Shown here piece by piece: positions 11,035 through 21,490 of a stretch of DNA of 64,000 nt (positions are counted from its first letter, which is position 1; every line of letters starts with the position of its first letter). Position numbers and translations under genes: made by a program. Source of the stretch: Rosa chinensis (lineage: Eukaryota; Streptophyta; Magnoliopsida; Rosales; Rosaceae); contig NC_037094.1 in the NCBI RefSeq assembly GCF_002994745.2, positions 20,871,001 to 20,935,000 on the forward strand. Reading direction: 5' to 3'. Below the pieces are notes generated by a model. It saw only the letters and a list, made by a program, of their open reading frames with translations, did not search any database and was not told the origin of the DNA.

Positions 11035-12332
11035 AAAGTAGTAAGAGAATATTAGTTAGTAGTCAAAGAGTCAGTAGTCATTTTTCCATAGTATTGGAAA
11101 TCTTAGTCCAAAGTGTCCATTCGTCAATCAAAATAATATACCAAGTACCGTCAACTTTCTGTTTTTATAACTTGTTCAATTCATGTCCGAAATAGTCAAG
11201 TGAGGACACCAAGTCATAGGATTTTTCATAAGGAATTCAATGGAATAAGTCATGTAGTCCAGATCAGAGTGATATAGTCCATAAATGGTAAAATACCAGA
11301 ACAGCGCAGAAACCGATTTTCTTAATATTAACCTTTGATGTCTAAGTCTTTACGTACTACATATTTCACCATTACTTCTCAAAATTTCCAGAATAAAAGT
11401 AGAGGTCCTAAGCTTCAAATTGATATAAATTTTGTAGAAATTGGTTAAGAAATGAGAGAGATATGAATTTTTGAAGTTGTGATAGCTGTATGAGATTTCT
11501 AGCGGGTTTGAAAGTTGAAAACTTTGATTAGCCATAACTTCTTCATTTCTTAACCTTTTTTAGTGATTCAAAAGCCTAAACTGAAGGATTTTTCATGAAG
11601 AAACTGAAAATATAATTAGTTTTGACAAGATTAACTTTTATCAAACACGAAAATATATGACTGCAGCAAAACAGATTCTTTTCCATTTTATCATCGGTTA
11701 TGCACTTTGATAAATCTTAAAGGCAAAAGAATATAGGAATGTATTCATGTACTTAAGAAACTCAGAGATGGAGTGAATATTTTGGTCTTGGATTCAAGCT
11801 TGGACTTCTTTGAGAAAAACAAAGGGAGCTTCTCAAGAGAAAAAGAATGAACGATTAGTGAGGTGAGTTTTCTCTACAACTAAGGAAGTTTTTGATCAAT
11901 TTTGCACTTGATCTTCAAGCTTGTAGGAAAGAATGATTCAGATCCATGTTTATATAGGCTAGAAAAATGCATTAAAAATCAATTCTCACTTGACTTGTAA
12001 GTCAAAAGTGAATTGGAAGTCTACAAAGCATTTACAAGGAAATTTACAAGGAAATTTCCTATAATGCTATGGTTGTTAGAAAGAAAAAAAAATCAGATTA
12101 GCTCTTCTAGATGTATTGGCATTTGAATTATGTATATATATACACATAGATATACACATAGATACACATCTACTTAATAAGTAAGGAACATTAATGCTTT
12201 CTTAATATCTAGTACCAAAATGACATGTATCATCGGTTTCTAAAAAAAAATGCTTAGAAGATACTTGGATTATTTCTAAGTTGAAGGTATCTTAGAGTGC
12301 TCTACAGTGATACTAAGTTTCGGGTTATTACA

Positions 12333-12634
12333 CAACTGCCCCTCCGGTTATGGCTCCTACCCCTGACCCAGGTGGTGGTGGTGGTCGTCGTAGTTTAGTA
12401 GTAGTTGTAGTAGTAGTAGTAGTAGTAGTGTATGTGTTACCCAATAGGACTACTTGGGGTAAGCAGCCAAAAGATTTGAATCCACTGTTACTGCCAAATC
12501 AAAAAACCCAATAGCCAATTATATGTCCATTAGGAGGTTGTCTAAGTCATATGAATCATTTGTGAATCAAATAACTGATGTATCAGTGCCTAACAAAGTG
12601 CAGGATGCATTGGGGGATCCAAAGTGGTGGAAGG
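12333..12634 (+). pseudogene. copia polyprotein linker between integrase and reverse transcriptase
   Basis: Resumes the copia frame after the solo LTR: proline-rich PVMAPTPDPG, then a GTA-repeat expansion giving a run of valines (about 12390-12430), then YVLPNRTTWGKQPKD. A TAG stop and a frame change follow, then RRLSKSYESFVNQI, KVQDALGDPKWWK. The equivalent piece in the second copia copy is 54420-54850. The next solo LTR interrupts it after GGAAGG. Confidence 0.8.
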
Positions 12635-14598
12635 TGATCACTCGCATTTTCATGCGCGTTATTATATCTTAAATACATTAATTAAGTTAATCCTTGAGTT
12701 GATTAATATGTAATTAATTTATTTTTATTTATTTTGTAGAAAATAAATGGAGTTGCGGAAATTGAGATAAATTGACACAAATTTAGAGCAAACGGGAGTC
12801 ATCTACATGAGGACAAAGTAGTTGACGCGAGTAAACAGTTACCAGTGTCATCAAGTGAGAGAAAATTGATCAGTTATATTTGACATTATGTGAGAAGCTT
12901 GAGAAAAAGAAAAATTATTAATATGCAATTAAGGAACTGCAGCTTAATTAACCAATGGTTAATTGAAGCATGCAGGCACGTGGTCTAGTTTTCGTTTATC
13001 CATCAAGCCCCTGACACGTGGCTTTTCTATTAATCTTCTATTTCTCCTTTCTCTCCCAGCCACCCATGATCTCACGAACCATCTTTTCCTTAAAAATCAC
13101 AGCCATCCATCAATTATACTCTCATCCTTCTCCCTTTGCGACCATGACCGTGCCTTATTATATATACCATCGCAGCCAACCCTATAAGAACAGAGAACAC
13201 CCTTCTACAACGCCACACACTTGGGGGCAGCCTTGGGCTACTCTCACTCACCTCTCCTCTCCTTCATTTTTCCTCTTTTCTTTCTATTTTGTTTTGAGAT
13301 TTGAAGGACTACTCACACAAAGCTTTAAGGATCCATCAAAGGGCTCAATCTCTACAAGATTCAAGATTTGGGTATTTTGTGGGGTTGTAATTCAAGGCTA
13401 GTCATGCTAGCTTCATAGCTATTTGTGACTATTCTTGTTTTCTCCTACACTTCTCTATTCTTTGCTATTTGAATTTTGTAATTTTGATGTTCATGAATAT
13501 GAGTTGTGAGTAGTTACTTTTGGGAGCTTTTTTAACTCTAGCTCAATTTTGATGTAATTGACATATTTTTCAAGTGATAAATAATGTATTTTCATATCAC
13601 TCTAATTACTATGTCAATTGATTCTTGATGCATAAATTTTAGGGAATTGACCACTCTCTTTGTTATGTTTTGAGATTTGTGTTGTGTGATACAATTGGTG
13701 GTTCTTTTGTTTACTAGCTTCATGTAATTAGTGTGGTGTGTCAAGTAGTTGCTTAATCGAGAATTAATGATTGCCTAAGTTTCTATTTTCTTGTGCCCTT
13801 CGCCTTTAATCCTAGATGTTATGGCCCTAACAAGGCATAATGATTAGGGTTAGAGAGTTCATTCTTGCCTTAACCGGAAGAATGGATACCAAATAAGAGA
13901 AATTGACGTAGTGACCTTAACCGGTATTAGGTAGAGAACTACGTAATCATTACATTTTAGGTTGTAACTATTGCATGCTTAAATCCCTAATTTCTAGAGC
14001 TCTACGCCTTTAGCTCATGTTTTGGTAGCTCTGGTAAGTTATTAATTCATGAGTTAGAGAGTTCATATTTGTCTTAACCGAAAATGTGAATACCCTCAAG
14101 GAAATTCGGCTTAGTGGCCTTGGCCGGCATTTAGTACGGGATTTGGTTCTCATGAAGATATGTTTGTTCGCTTGAAATGTGTTCGTTGCATTGAAATTGC
14201 TAGAAAGTGATCCCTAGTACCCAATTCTATCTCTCTTTTAGTTTTTTTCTTTGTTTTTAGTTGTTGTTGTTAATTTAGTTTTTGGCTTAGTCTTTTAGAA
14301 AATTACAATTACAATTTCGAATGACAATTTCTATCTCATTGTAAATAGTCATCACTAGGCTCTTAGTTTTGATTAGGATTTGGTGAAAACCAAAGCCAAG
14401 CATTGCTAAGGCTTGGTGCCTTAGAATAGTATTTTTATTTATTTTCTTTTTCTTTTGCTTTTGTTTGCTTAGTGACTTTAGTTTCGACACCCAAGGATTG
14501 TGGGTTAGCCATTAATCCCCGTGGTACGATAACTTTGGGCATAACATTTCCCTATCTTGACAATAATACGTACGCTTGCGTAAATGTGTATCAAGTCA
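12635..14598 (+). mobile_element. solo LTR of an Athila-like gypsy element, 1.96 kb
   Basis: Starts TGATCACTCGCATTTTCATG and ends TATCAAGTCA, flanked by the perfect 5-bp duplication GAAGG (12630-12634, 14599-14603). It is homologous along its length to the split 5' LTR at 27936-28071 plus 38153-39952. Shared marks include GGAGTTG(C/T)GGAAAT, the (T)TAACCGG(C/T)AT phrases, and CGTACGCTTGCGTAAATGTG near the end. Only the LTR is present. No gene inside; the ORF at 13018-13401 lies in a pyrimidine-rich LTR stretch and has no recognisable domain. Confidence 0.88.
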
Positions 14599-14717
14599 GA
14601 AGGCAATGGAGGCGTTGCAGAAGAACAATACTTGGCATCTTATGCCTCCACCACAAGGTAAGAAGGTTGTAGGTTGTCGTTGGGTGTTTACCGTAAAGCA
14701 TAATGCGGATGGATCAG
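14599..14717 (+). pseudogene. copia reverse transcriptase, first residues only
   Basis: After the solo LTR the copia frame reads MEALQKNNTWHLMPPPQGKK then [17 protein letters not shown], the start of the RVT_2 reverse transcriptase domain. It stops abruptly at 14717, where inverted 5' leader sequence begins. The catalytic YVDD part, RNase H and the polypurine tract are missing from this copy. Confidence 0.85.
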
Positions 14718-15232
14718 TGAGTCTGGCGCACAACGATACGGGTTCGAGCTGAGTTGACGACGGGATGCGTGCGACAGGGCTGAGAAGCTCGATGACGGAT
14801 CAACGACTGGTTGCGCACGACGAGGCTGAGAAGCTCGACGATGTGGTGTGCACGACTGGGCTGAGGAAGTCGTGGGTTGAGTCTGTTTGGACGGGTCTGA
14901 TTTGATGATGACGTCACCGAACGGAGCAACTGGCTAGACGGAAACTGATCTGGAGAAGTTCTGGTGCCCAAGCAAAACGTTGGGTCTGAATGAGGAAGAT
15001 GAAGCTGATCTGGACAGGAGACGGAGGCGGCTGGTCTGAAAACGTCGAAGTCCAAGAAGAAGACGATCTGGTCGTTCTTGGACGGACGTCAATAAAGATA
15101 ACAACGGGAGAGTAACGCCGTTAAGGAACAATAACCCTAACAATGGGGTTTTTTGAATTAATTCCTCGAACTAGGAAAAATAAAAATGAAAAATAAGAGA
15201 CAAAGTCCTCTCGGATCTTTGCTCTGATACCA
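14718..15232 (-). other. copia 5' leader, inverted relative to gag-pol
   Basis: Read on the minus strand from the LTR: primer-binding site TGGTATCAGAGCAA (15219-15232), then GATCCGAGAGGACTTTG and a leader related to 56707-57606 of the second copia element (shared TGACGTCAC / GTCACCGAACG stretch). It ends at 14717 against plus-strand reverse transcriptase, which marks an inversion breakpoint. The ORFs at 14714-15143 here have no conserved domain. Confidence 0.75.
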
Positions 15233-15429
15233 AGTCAAATAAGACAAGATACAGAGAATGAATTTTCTGATAATCTATTCATCTCACAATAGAGGTATAT
15301 AAAGAGGATTATAAGAATACAATTGACTTACGTCTCTACTCTATACCACACAAGGAATAGGTCAGTATTAACTACAATATAATTACAATATATTCAATCC
15401 CTAATATTATGTCATGACTCACGCTAACA
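15233..15429 (-). repeat. copia LTR (197 bp)
   Basis: Minus-strand LTR starting TGTTAGCGTGAGTCATGACA and ending TTTGACT, immediately before the primer-binding site. It aligns to both LTRs of the second copia element. The 3' end is CT rather than the usual CA. Confidence 0.88.
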
Positions 15430-15918
15430 AATTGTTTGAATAAGACTAACCTGAGGGGCTAGACAAATGTAGACACACGCATAATCAAGGCTATGAACTC
15501 TTAATATAATGTATTTTAGATAACTATATTGAAAGAACACTCACCCATAAATAATAAGAATGTATTATGCAAAGTTGAGGACAAACTTTGCAATTTAAAT
15601 TCAGTTTGATGAACGTAATTATCTGGGAAGTATATTCCTTGTCTAATAATACATGTTATTCCATTTAATGAACGTCTTATTTTTTCTTCATTTATGGGTA
15701 AATTTTTTTTTATTTTTGATTTATTGTATAATGATGTATTGATGTTTGATTCATGTTTGACTTGCCAAATAAAATATAAAAAAATCAAAATTGCAAATTG
15801 TAAAGAAGGGTAATTAGGATAATTTGTAAAAAAGAATTGAATTAAAGTAATAGAAAAATAAAAAGATGTGTGAATAGAGAAAATGAGTGTGTGAATATAT
15901 AGCACCACCCATTTTATA

Positions 15919-17967
15919 TGAAAAAGGGTTAATCAACTAAAAATTGGTTCGTTGAAAAAATATCCTGAAGAAAAAATGCTCTCTCTTTGGTAGGTATCTC
16001 TAGGATTTCTTTGCGGCTCCTCGGGACTTTGGCTCGGAGGTGGTGGTGATAGATTTTCTCGTGGCCACCACCAACTACGGCTGGCCTTCAGCCCTTTGGC
16101 AGATTGGTCTATTGAGATTGTCCTGGCTCAGTTTATGTGAGAGGAAAGAGGCACTTTGGTTTCTTGGCGGGTACGATGTCTTCCAAATCCTACTTGTGTA
16201 AGTCTCATTCCTAGGTAAAAATATTAAAATAAACAAAGTGACCTAACAAGATTGAAGTTACCTCATTTACTCACAACAACGAAATAGTCAAAAATAATAT
16301 GAAAGCCCTCTATTCTAAACTTTGAAGGAGAAATGAATATAAAGGCACATAGCACGTACTGCACATTGAGAAGCCTTCAAAACTTACTAATTACATCTTT
16401 TGTAGGTGGATATAATTTTGTACACCAAGAATCGTTCGATTAAAATTAATCTCATTGATTTTAATTTAAACCCTAAAATAGTTGTAGAATGTAATTTAAG
16501 TTCTTGCATTTTACATTTTTACCCCTAGTGTGTGGGAGCAAAAATTGAAGAGAGATCGAGGCAAGATTAAAGAGCAAAAATGCACATTTGCTCCTCTAAA
16601 GGGGTCAAGCCCATATTTCTAATCTTTGATACCCCACTCCCATAAAGAGTTCCCAACAGTGAAAATTGCAAAACTCAACCTCTGGTTACCCAACTAATAT
16701 AGGAAATCTTTCTTTTATCCCCATAGCAAGTACACCATCACACACCATACCTTCCAGCTTTTGAACTCCTTCCACAGCTAGCTAGCAGATAGGGAAAGCC
16801 AGTTTTAGAAGAAATGTGTATACCATAAGCTCGTGAGCGGTAAACCGCATCTGTGAGACCACACATGCATATATGTTTTGAGTCTATATATACGTGTAGT
16901 CCTATAACAATATGTGTGTGTGTGTATCTACAGAAGAAAACAAGATGGTCGACCAAGCATTGCAGGTCAGTCCAGAATCCATAGATTGATGCGATTGCAC
17001 AAAGAATGAATAATTGAATATATGAACTTTAGTAGGGACTTTAGCACCTTCATTCTTATGCTCGCCCCCATAAATGAAAGCTAGCTAGATCGACAACCAA
17101 AATGATGAGAAACTTCCTCGAAATTTCGCATTGCCAAACCAATAGGCTCCACCTATCCTACCTCACTGATGTAGAAGGCAATCATAGTCTGTGGTCCGAA
17201 AAGTGTCTCATATAGGTCTATCTTCTCACTAAATCATTAATCACGTTTGTATGGGATAATTGATTATAGGTGAAAAACAAAGTGCCAATCAAATTTGAGA
17301 CCTCGTGCCGATCCAATTTACCCGACATAACATCATGCCAACAAAAATAAACGTCTATTTACTTGGTTATAGCTAATTAGATAATCAATAATGTATAACT
17401 CATTTCCAATCTAGAAAAAGAAAATGCGGAGAGATCTAACAAATGTAGTGTTTTTATTGGAATACTAAAGCTCATTGAACTATGCGTGCAATCTTTTTTA
17501 TTTCTTATCAAATGTGGTCTTGATTTATAAGAAGCATTAATTAGGGACTTTTTTTTTTTGCATAAATGTACCGGTATATGTAAATCAATATCAACTTGAT
17601 GTAAAGGTAAGCCAAATTCATGTAGTGGAAGACTAATAGAGAGTCATGTGGAGCTAAGTCTAGCTACCAAGTAACCGGGGCATGGAGCTAGCCGATCTAT
17701 TAATATATTGAGACATTAACATACGGTAGAATTTTCATTTTGATAATCTGATTATATGGGATACGTAGACACAAGCTTTATATACATCAATGTTCTTTAA
17801 CTTATTCCAATAATAATACCAAAATTGACAAAATGAAAATCGAAAGCTTCACATTGATGTCATTATATAGATATATAAATGTCATAAGGCTAGCTAGCTA
17901 CTGACATAAGACCAAACCCATTTCCCATCCCAGATTTACAAGCTAGCTCAGTGCTTCACTAGCTTCC
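15919..17967. other. intergenic, no gene recognised
   Basis: AT-rich DNA after the large MULE. A GC-richer patch at about 16005-16160 resembles the GC-rich heads of the retroposons at 19994 and 60156, but I see no borders. A TG microsatellite lies at 16912-16924. Short ORFs (such as 16738-16956, -) have no domain or codon signal. Confidence 0.6.
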
Positions 17968-18369
17968 ATGGTGTTGCACATGGCAGTTGTAGCTTCTGTG
18001 AAACTCAAACTCCTGTCATGTACCTCCCACAGCCTAATAACCCCGGTTGTCAGTGGCTTGATCTGGCCATTTGTCATCAAAGTCTCTTTCAGCCTCAGGA
18101 GCGTTCGTCGAGCCTACGCCGATGTGATCCATTTCTCGAGGCTCTTCTTCTTCCAACTGAATCAGATAGTCAGAGCTTTTGATGAACATGATGTTCGTGC
18201 TGATCATGATGAACCTGCAGCTATTGTTGGCAACAACAACAACAACACTAGATTGGAACGAGCTCTTCGGCTAGTATGCCGGACTGTGACGAACGGCTTC
18301 AGACGGTCATCAGAAGCCTTGCAGTTGGATGAGCAAAGCATTCATGCTCTCGCCATGATTGCTCTCTAA
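17968..18369 (+). CDS. hypothetical small protein (133 aa), uncertain
   Basis: An ATG-initiated open frame of 133 codons ending TAA, in a stretch free of recognisable transposon ends. The protein has a mildly hydrophobic first half (SGLIWPFVIKVSFSL), basic residues, an Asn run from AAC repeats at about 18231-18246, and a C-terminal part (LERALRLVCRTVTNGFRR) that could be an amphipathic helix. G+C is higher than in the flanks and AT-rich DNA with a TATATAAATG-like element lies about 90 bp upstream, both consistent with a real short gene. I recognise no family. Alternatives are a non-coding transcript or chance. Confidence 0.4.
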   Translation: MVLHMAVVASVKLKLLSCTSHSLITPVVSGLIWPFVIKVSFSLRSVRRAYADVIHFSRLFFFQLNQIVRAFDEHDVRADHDEPAAIVGNNNNNTRLERALRLVCRTVTNGFRRSSEALQLDEQSIHALAMIAL

Positions 18370-19977
18370 GCGAGCTCGATTGCATGTATAACTAGGTGAG
18401 GCCATATATACGAATCTCTATAATAATCTATATGCATGATATCCATGGCCTTTTTTTTTTGGGGGTGGATTTCATAATTTGATCTGTAACAGATTTTAGT
18501 CCAACGGTGTTGAATCCTACACCGAGTGATTACTGTATTTATAATTTATATGCATATTGATATTTTGCATATTGATATTTTGATAGTATAAATTAATGGT
18601 ATTTTGTTTTCTTTTCTGGGATTTGGTACTTTGTTAATTACTTACTTTGGAACGTTGGTCCATCATGCATATTGATTTGTACGTTTTTGGGAGTTTCACA
18701 AATTAATTATTGGAACTATTCGAAACTATAGTGAATCCTAAAGTGAGTTGATCGAAAAGCTCTTAATAATTATTAGTCTTTGTAAGTTTGTATAGAGTAG
18801 GTTTGGTGGTAACAGTAGTACGTAATTAAGTAGCTACAAAGGTGAAATCGATCGGATCAAGTGCAAATGTGCAAAGTTGCTGAACTTCTTGTTTTTATTT
18901 TTTGGAAAACAAACTCTGCTGAAAAACCAGATACTACTATAATTCTAGTCTACAAATGAGTCGACCATATTAATTTGAGAAGAAATCTGCAGCGGGTATT
19001 TACAGCTCTCAGTAGCTGGTAAACGATCTTAATCGTTTTAAGCTTTAATTCAAAAGGTAAGTATATTCTGTAGTCTTTTTAATTAACAAAGATTAATATG
19101 CTATAAAAAATCAACATATAATTTAAACGGGTACAAGAGCACTGCGCACGTGGTTACGATTAGCTTTCACACATTTCCTTCTGGAGTCCAAACACATGGG
19201 CAAAGACGATTTAAGTTAAGGTAGTGACTAGTGACAGTTTAGTATGTGTTAATATTTACGCCAATATCATGTAAATTCTTTTTATGAATTTAGAACTTCA
19301 TATAATCTGCAATTATGATCTAAAGTCGCACCGACAGAAAAAAAAATCTAATTTCCGCCATATCTAGAGACTGTTCCAAGCTATTACGTACCGCCAAGCT
19401 GTTAGCATATATTCTCTATAGCTGAGGTTCTTAAATCCTACATGATTAAAGTGTCTTTTGGAGTATCATTCATTCATTCCTTAAAAAGTTCAGCGGAATC
19501 AAGACCAGAACCAGAATTACAACAGAACAAAAGCCAAAATGGCAGAAGGCCTAGAGAACATTACAACAGCCCAAAAGCACAAAACAATCTAAATAACAAT
19601 AAGGGCCCAAACCAGGGAGGCCCAATAAGAGCACCCAAACCCTCATCGTCGGAGAAGTCACCCGATCAAAAGCACTTCGGTCATCTACTTTGTGTAGGGT
19701 CTAGCTCAAATGAATAGAGTTTTCCAAATGAAATTGAAATGATGATCATAGAAATCGAAATGATTACGTGTGCAGCTATTATCACCCTACTATTTTCTTT
19801 GTTCACTCTATTTGCTCATTACACCTTACATTTTAATTTCAATTATTAAATTTACTTATGTAACCCATTTCTATTTCCAAGAATTTTCTTATATGACATA
19901 TCGAAATTAAAGAGATTTTTTTAATGAAAATCTCGCATTTAATTTACACCAATAAAAATGCTATAATATATTAAAGT
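18370..19977. other. intergenic, no gene recognised
   Basis: AT-rich. At 18541-18600 the phrase TGCATATTGATATTTTG is duplicated. The stretch at about 19440-19720 (rich in CCCAAAC, GGGCCCAAA) looks like the reverse of a retroposon tail, similar in style to 20220-20370, but its borders are not clear. Confidence 0.55.
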
Positions 19978-20513
19978 TTCATAACAAAATCATTTCAGAT
20001 CGGAGGGTGGTTGGAGAATGGGGAGGTAGAGGTGCGTGATCGGGTTCCTCTTGAGTCTCTCCGCTGGCAGCGAGGGAGTGCAGAGATGACGGAGTTGCCG
20101 GATCGTGGTTGGCAAGCTGCGAGTGGTGGGCGATCTGGTCTGGCGGCGCGACGGATGTGGAGCGACGGTGATCTCCCTTTGTTGCGACGTGGGGCGGCGA
20201 TCCTACATGGTAGCTGCAATAGTGGTAGTGAAGTTGGGCCTGCTTGGGTTGGTGGGCTTCTGGAAGCCTCCTTGGACTTAGCTTTGGGCCTAGACCCCTT
20301 TGGGCCTTGTCTGTTGTCTTATGTTCTGTTAGATTGGGTTTGGGCTCAATTCTTGGGCCCGACTCTTGCTGTTTTTGTCTTTAAAGTTGTTTTTTATTTA
20401 TGTTTTTTAGTTTGGTTGCGCTTTTTGCGAGTAATAAGTCCCCACGCTTGTCATGTAAGGCTAGTCGAGCTTTGTGTCTGTGTGTGCACTCTAAGTGCCT
20501 TGTTTGCTCTAAG

Positions 20514-20803
20514 TGTTTGGCTCCAGTTTTGTTGCAGCTGGTCAACAGTCTCTTTTCTTGCGCGGGCGTGCTAACACCGTTCGGGTGCGGTCGTCAGGGG
20601 TGTCCCTTGATGGTGAACATAAAAAGACTCTGGTGTAGTCCCATTGGGCGTGCCAAAATGTTTGGCTCCAGTTTTGTTGCAGCTGGTCAACAGTCTCTTT
20701 TCTTGCGCGGGCGTGCCAGCACCGTTCCTGTGTGGTCGTCGGGGGTGTCCCTTGACCTGACTTCTTTCAAGCGATTGTGGACGAGGAGAGCACCAACCTC
20801 GTC
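20514..20803. repeat. 145-bp direct duplication
   Basis: The phrase TGTTTGGCTCCAGTTTTGTT and the next ~100 bp occur at 20514 and again at 20659, nearly identical (CAACAGTCTCTTTTCTTGCG in both). It lies at the start of the solo LTR, so the true LTR edge could be either copy. Confidence 0.88.
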
Positions 20804-20954
20804 GTGGGATTCTTTGTGCCTCGTGGTGAGGACTTTGCTGAAGTTTCTTCTTGTTCACAAGTCGATACTCAATATTGTAGACTGCACAGAGCGAAATCAC
20901 CAGGAAGTATTGAGATCTTGCTAAAGCATGACTTTAGCTTGGCTGGGTTGCTAG

Positions 20955-21490
20955 GGCGTTACCCTTGCTTGGCTGGTTCTGTAACCGTTGTGGTCGCGGC
21001 ACTACCGTCGGCTCCTGAGGAGACTGGGACAGAAGTACGTTGACAGAGGGTTTGGTGGCACTGAAAGTTAGCTTCTGAGAAGACTAGGACTAAGAGTGTG
21101 ATCATTGGTAAGAGAAAGAGAAGGAGATGAGTTGCTCTTAGAGAGGTTGCTCTAGAGAGAACTTAGATCATCTTAGAGATGTTTTGATGAATGAATTTGT
21201 GTTGTTGATTGTTGTCTTGTTTTGTGCGAGGGTGTTACCCTTGCTTGGCTGGTTCCATAACCGTTGTGGTCGAGGCACTACCGTCGGCTCCCGAGGAGAC
21301 TAGGACTGAAGTACGTTGACAGAGGGTTTGGTGGCACTGAAAGTCGGCTTCTGAGAAGACTAGGACTAGGAGTGTAATCACCGGTAAGAGAAAGAGAAGG
21401 AGAGGAGTTGCTCTTAGAGAGGTTGCTCTAGAGAGAACTTAGATCATCTTAGAGATGTTTTTATGAATGAATTGGTGTTTTCTAGTGATG
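20955..21490. repeat. 276-bp direct duplication
   Basis: Copies start at 20955 and 21231. Shared stretches include TTACCCTTGCTTGGCTGGTT, GTACGTTGACAGAGGGTTTG and GGTTGCTCTAGAGAGAACTT. Differences are few, so the duplication is later than the LTR itself. Confidence 0.9.

Larger units (their letters stand above)
9412..12332 (-). mobile_element. solo LTR, Ty3/gypsy type, 2.9 kb
   Basis: On the plus strand it begins TGTCACGCCCCC and ends GGGTTATTACA. On the minus strand this is TGTAATAACCCG to GGGGGCGTGACA, the usual ends of large plant gypsy LTRs. A perfect 5-bp duplication CAACT flanks it (9407-9411, 12333-12337) and the copia polyprotein resumes right after. There is no internal domain, so it is the product of recombination between the two LTRs of a full element. 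It contains the tandem repeats at 10108-10620 and 10898-11034. No gene inside. Confidence 0.88.
2635..15429. mobile_element. Ty1/copia retrotransposon with inverted interior, degenerate
   Basis: The right end carries a minus-oriented 197-bp LTR (15233-15429), followed on the minus strand by the primer site TGGTATCAGAGCAA and 5' leader. The left end begins with only about 20 bp of the same LTR (AGTCAAATAAGAC at 2635). A 5-bp duplication AATTG flanks both ends (2630-2634, 15430-15434), so one insertion made both borders. Yet gag and pol between them read on the plus strand, opposite to the LTR. RNase H and most of the second LTR are missing. It is split by a CACTA element and two solo LTRs. It is the same family as the element at 47637-57803. 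Confidence 0.8.
2132..15910. mobile_element. MULE-type element with >300-bp inverted repeats, hosting nested elements
   Basis: The left end starts GGGTGGTGCTATTCACACAC and the right end is its inverted copy ending GCACCACCC. The arms run about 2132-2446 and 15571-15910 and match along their length, for example AATTACGTTCATC and GCAAAGTTTGTCCTC in both. An 8-bp direct repeat ATTTTATA flanks the element (2124-2131 and 15911-15918); it becomes 9 bp if one mismatch is allowed. Without the copia insertion (2635-15429) the element is about 1 kb and has no gene, so it was a non-autonomous MULE before the insertion. Confidence 0.8.

Noticed and set aside
13018..13401. ORF in the gypsy solo LTR (and 38605-38910 in the split LTR)
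   Set aside because: Pyrimidine-rich transcribed leader of the LTR; the two homologous LTRs do not share the frame.
14714..15143. Overlapping minus-strand ORFs
   Set aside because: They fall in the copia 5' leader, which is not translated in the family and is not conserved as protein with 56657-57606.
20011..20574. 187-codon ORF in the retroposon head
   Set aside because: GC-rich head with no conserved domain, and it runs across the border of the inserted LTR at 20514.
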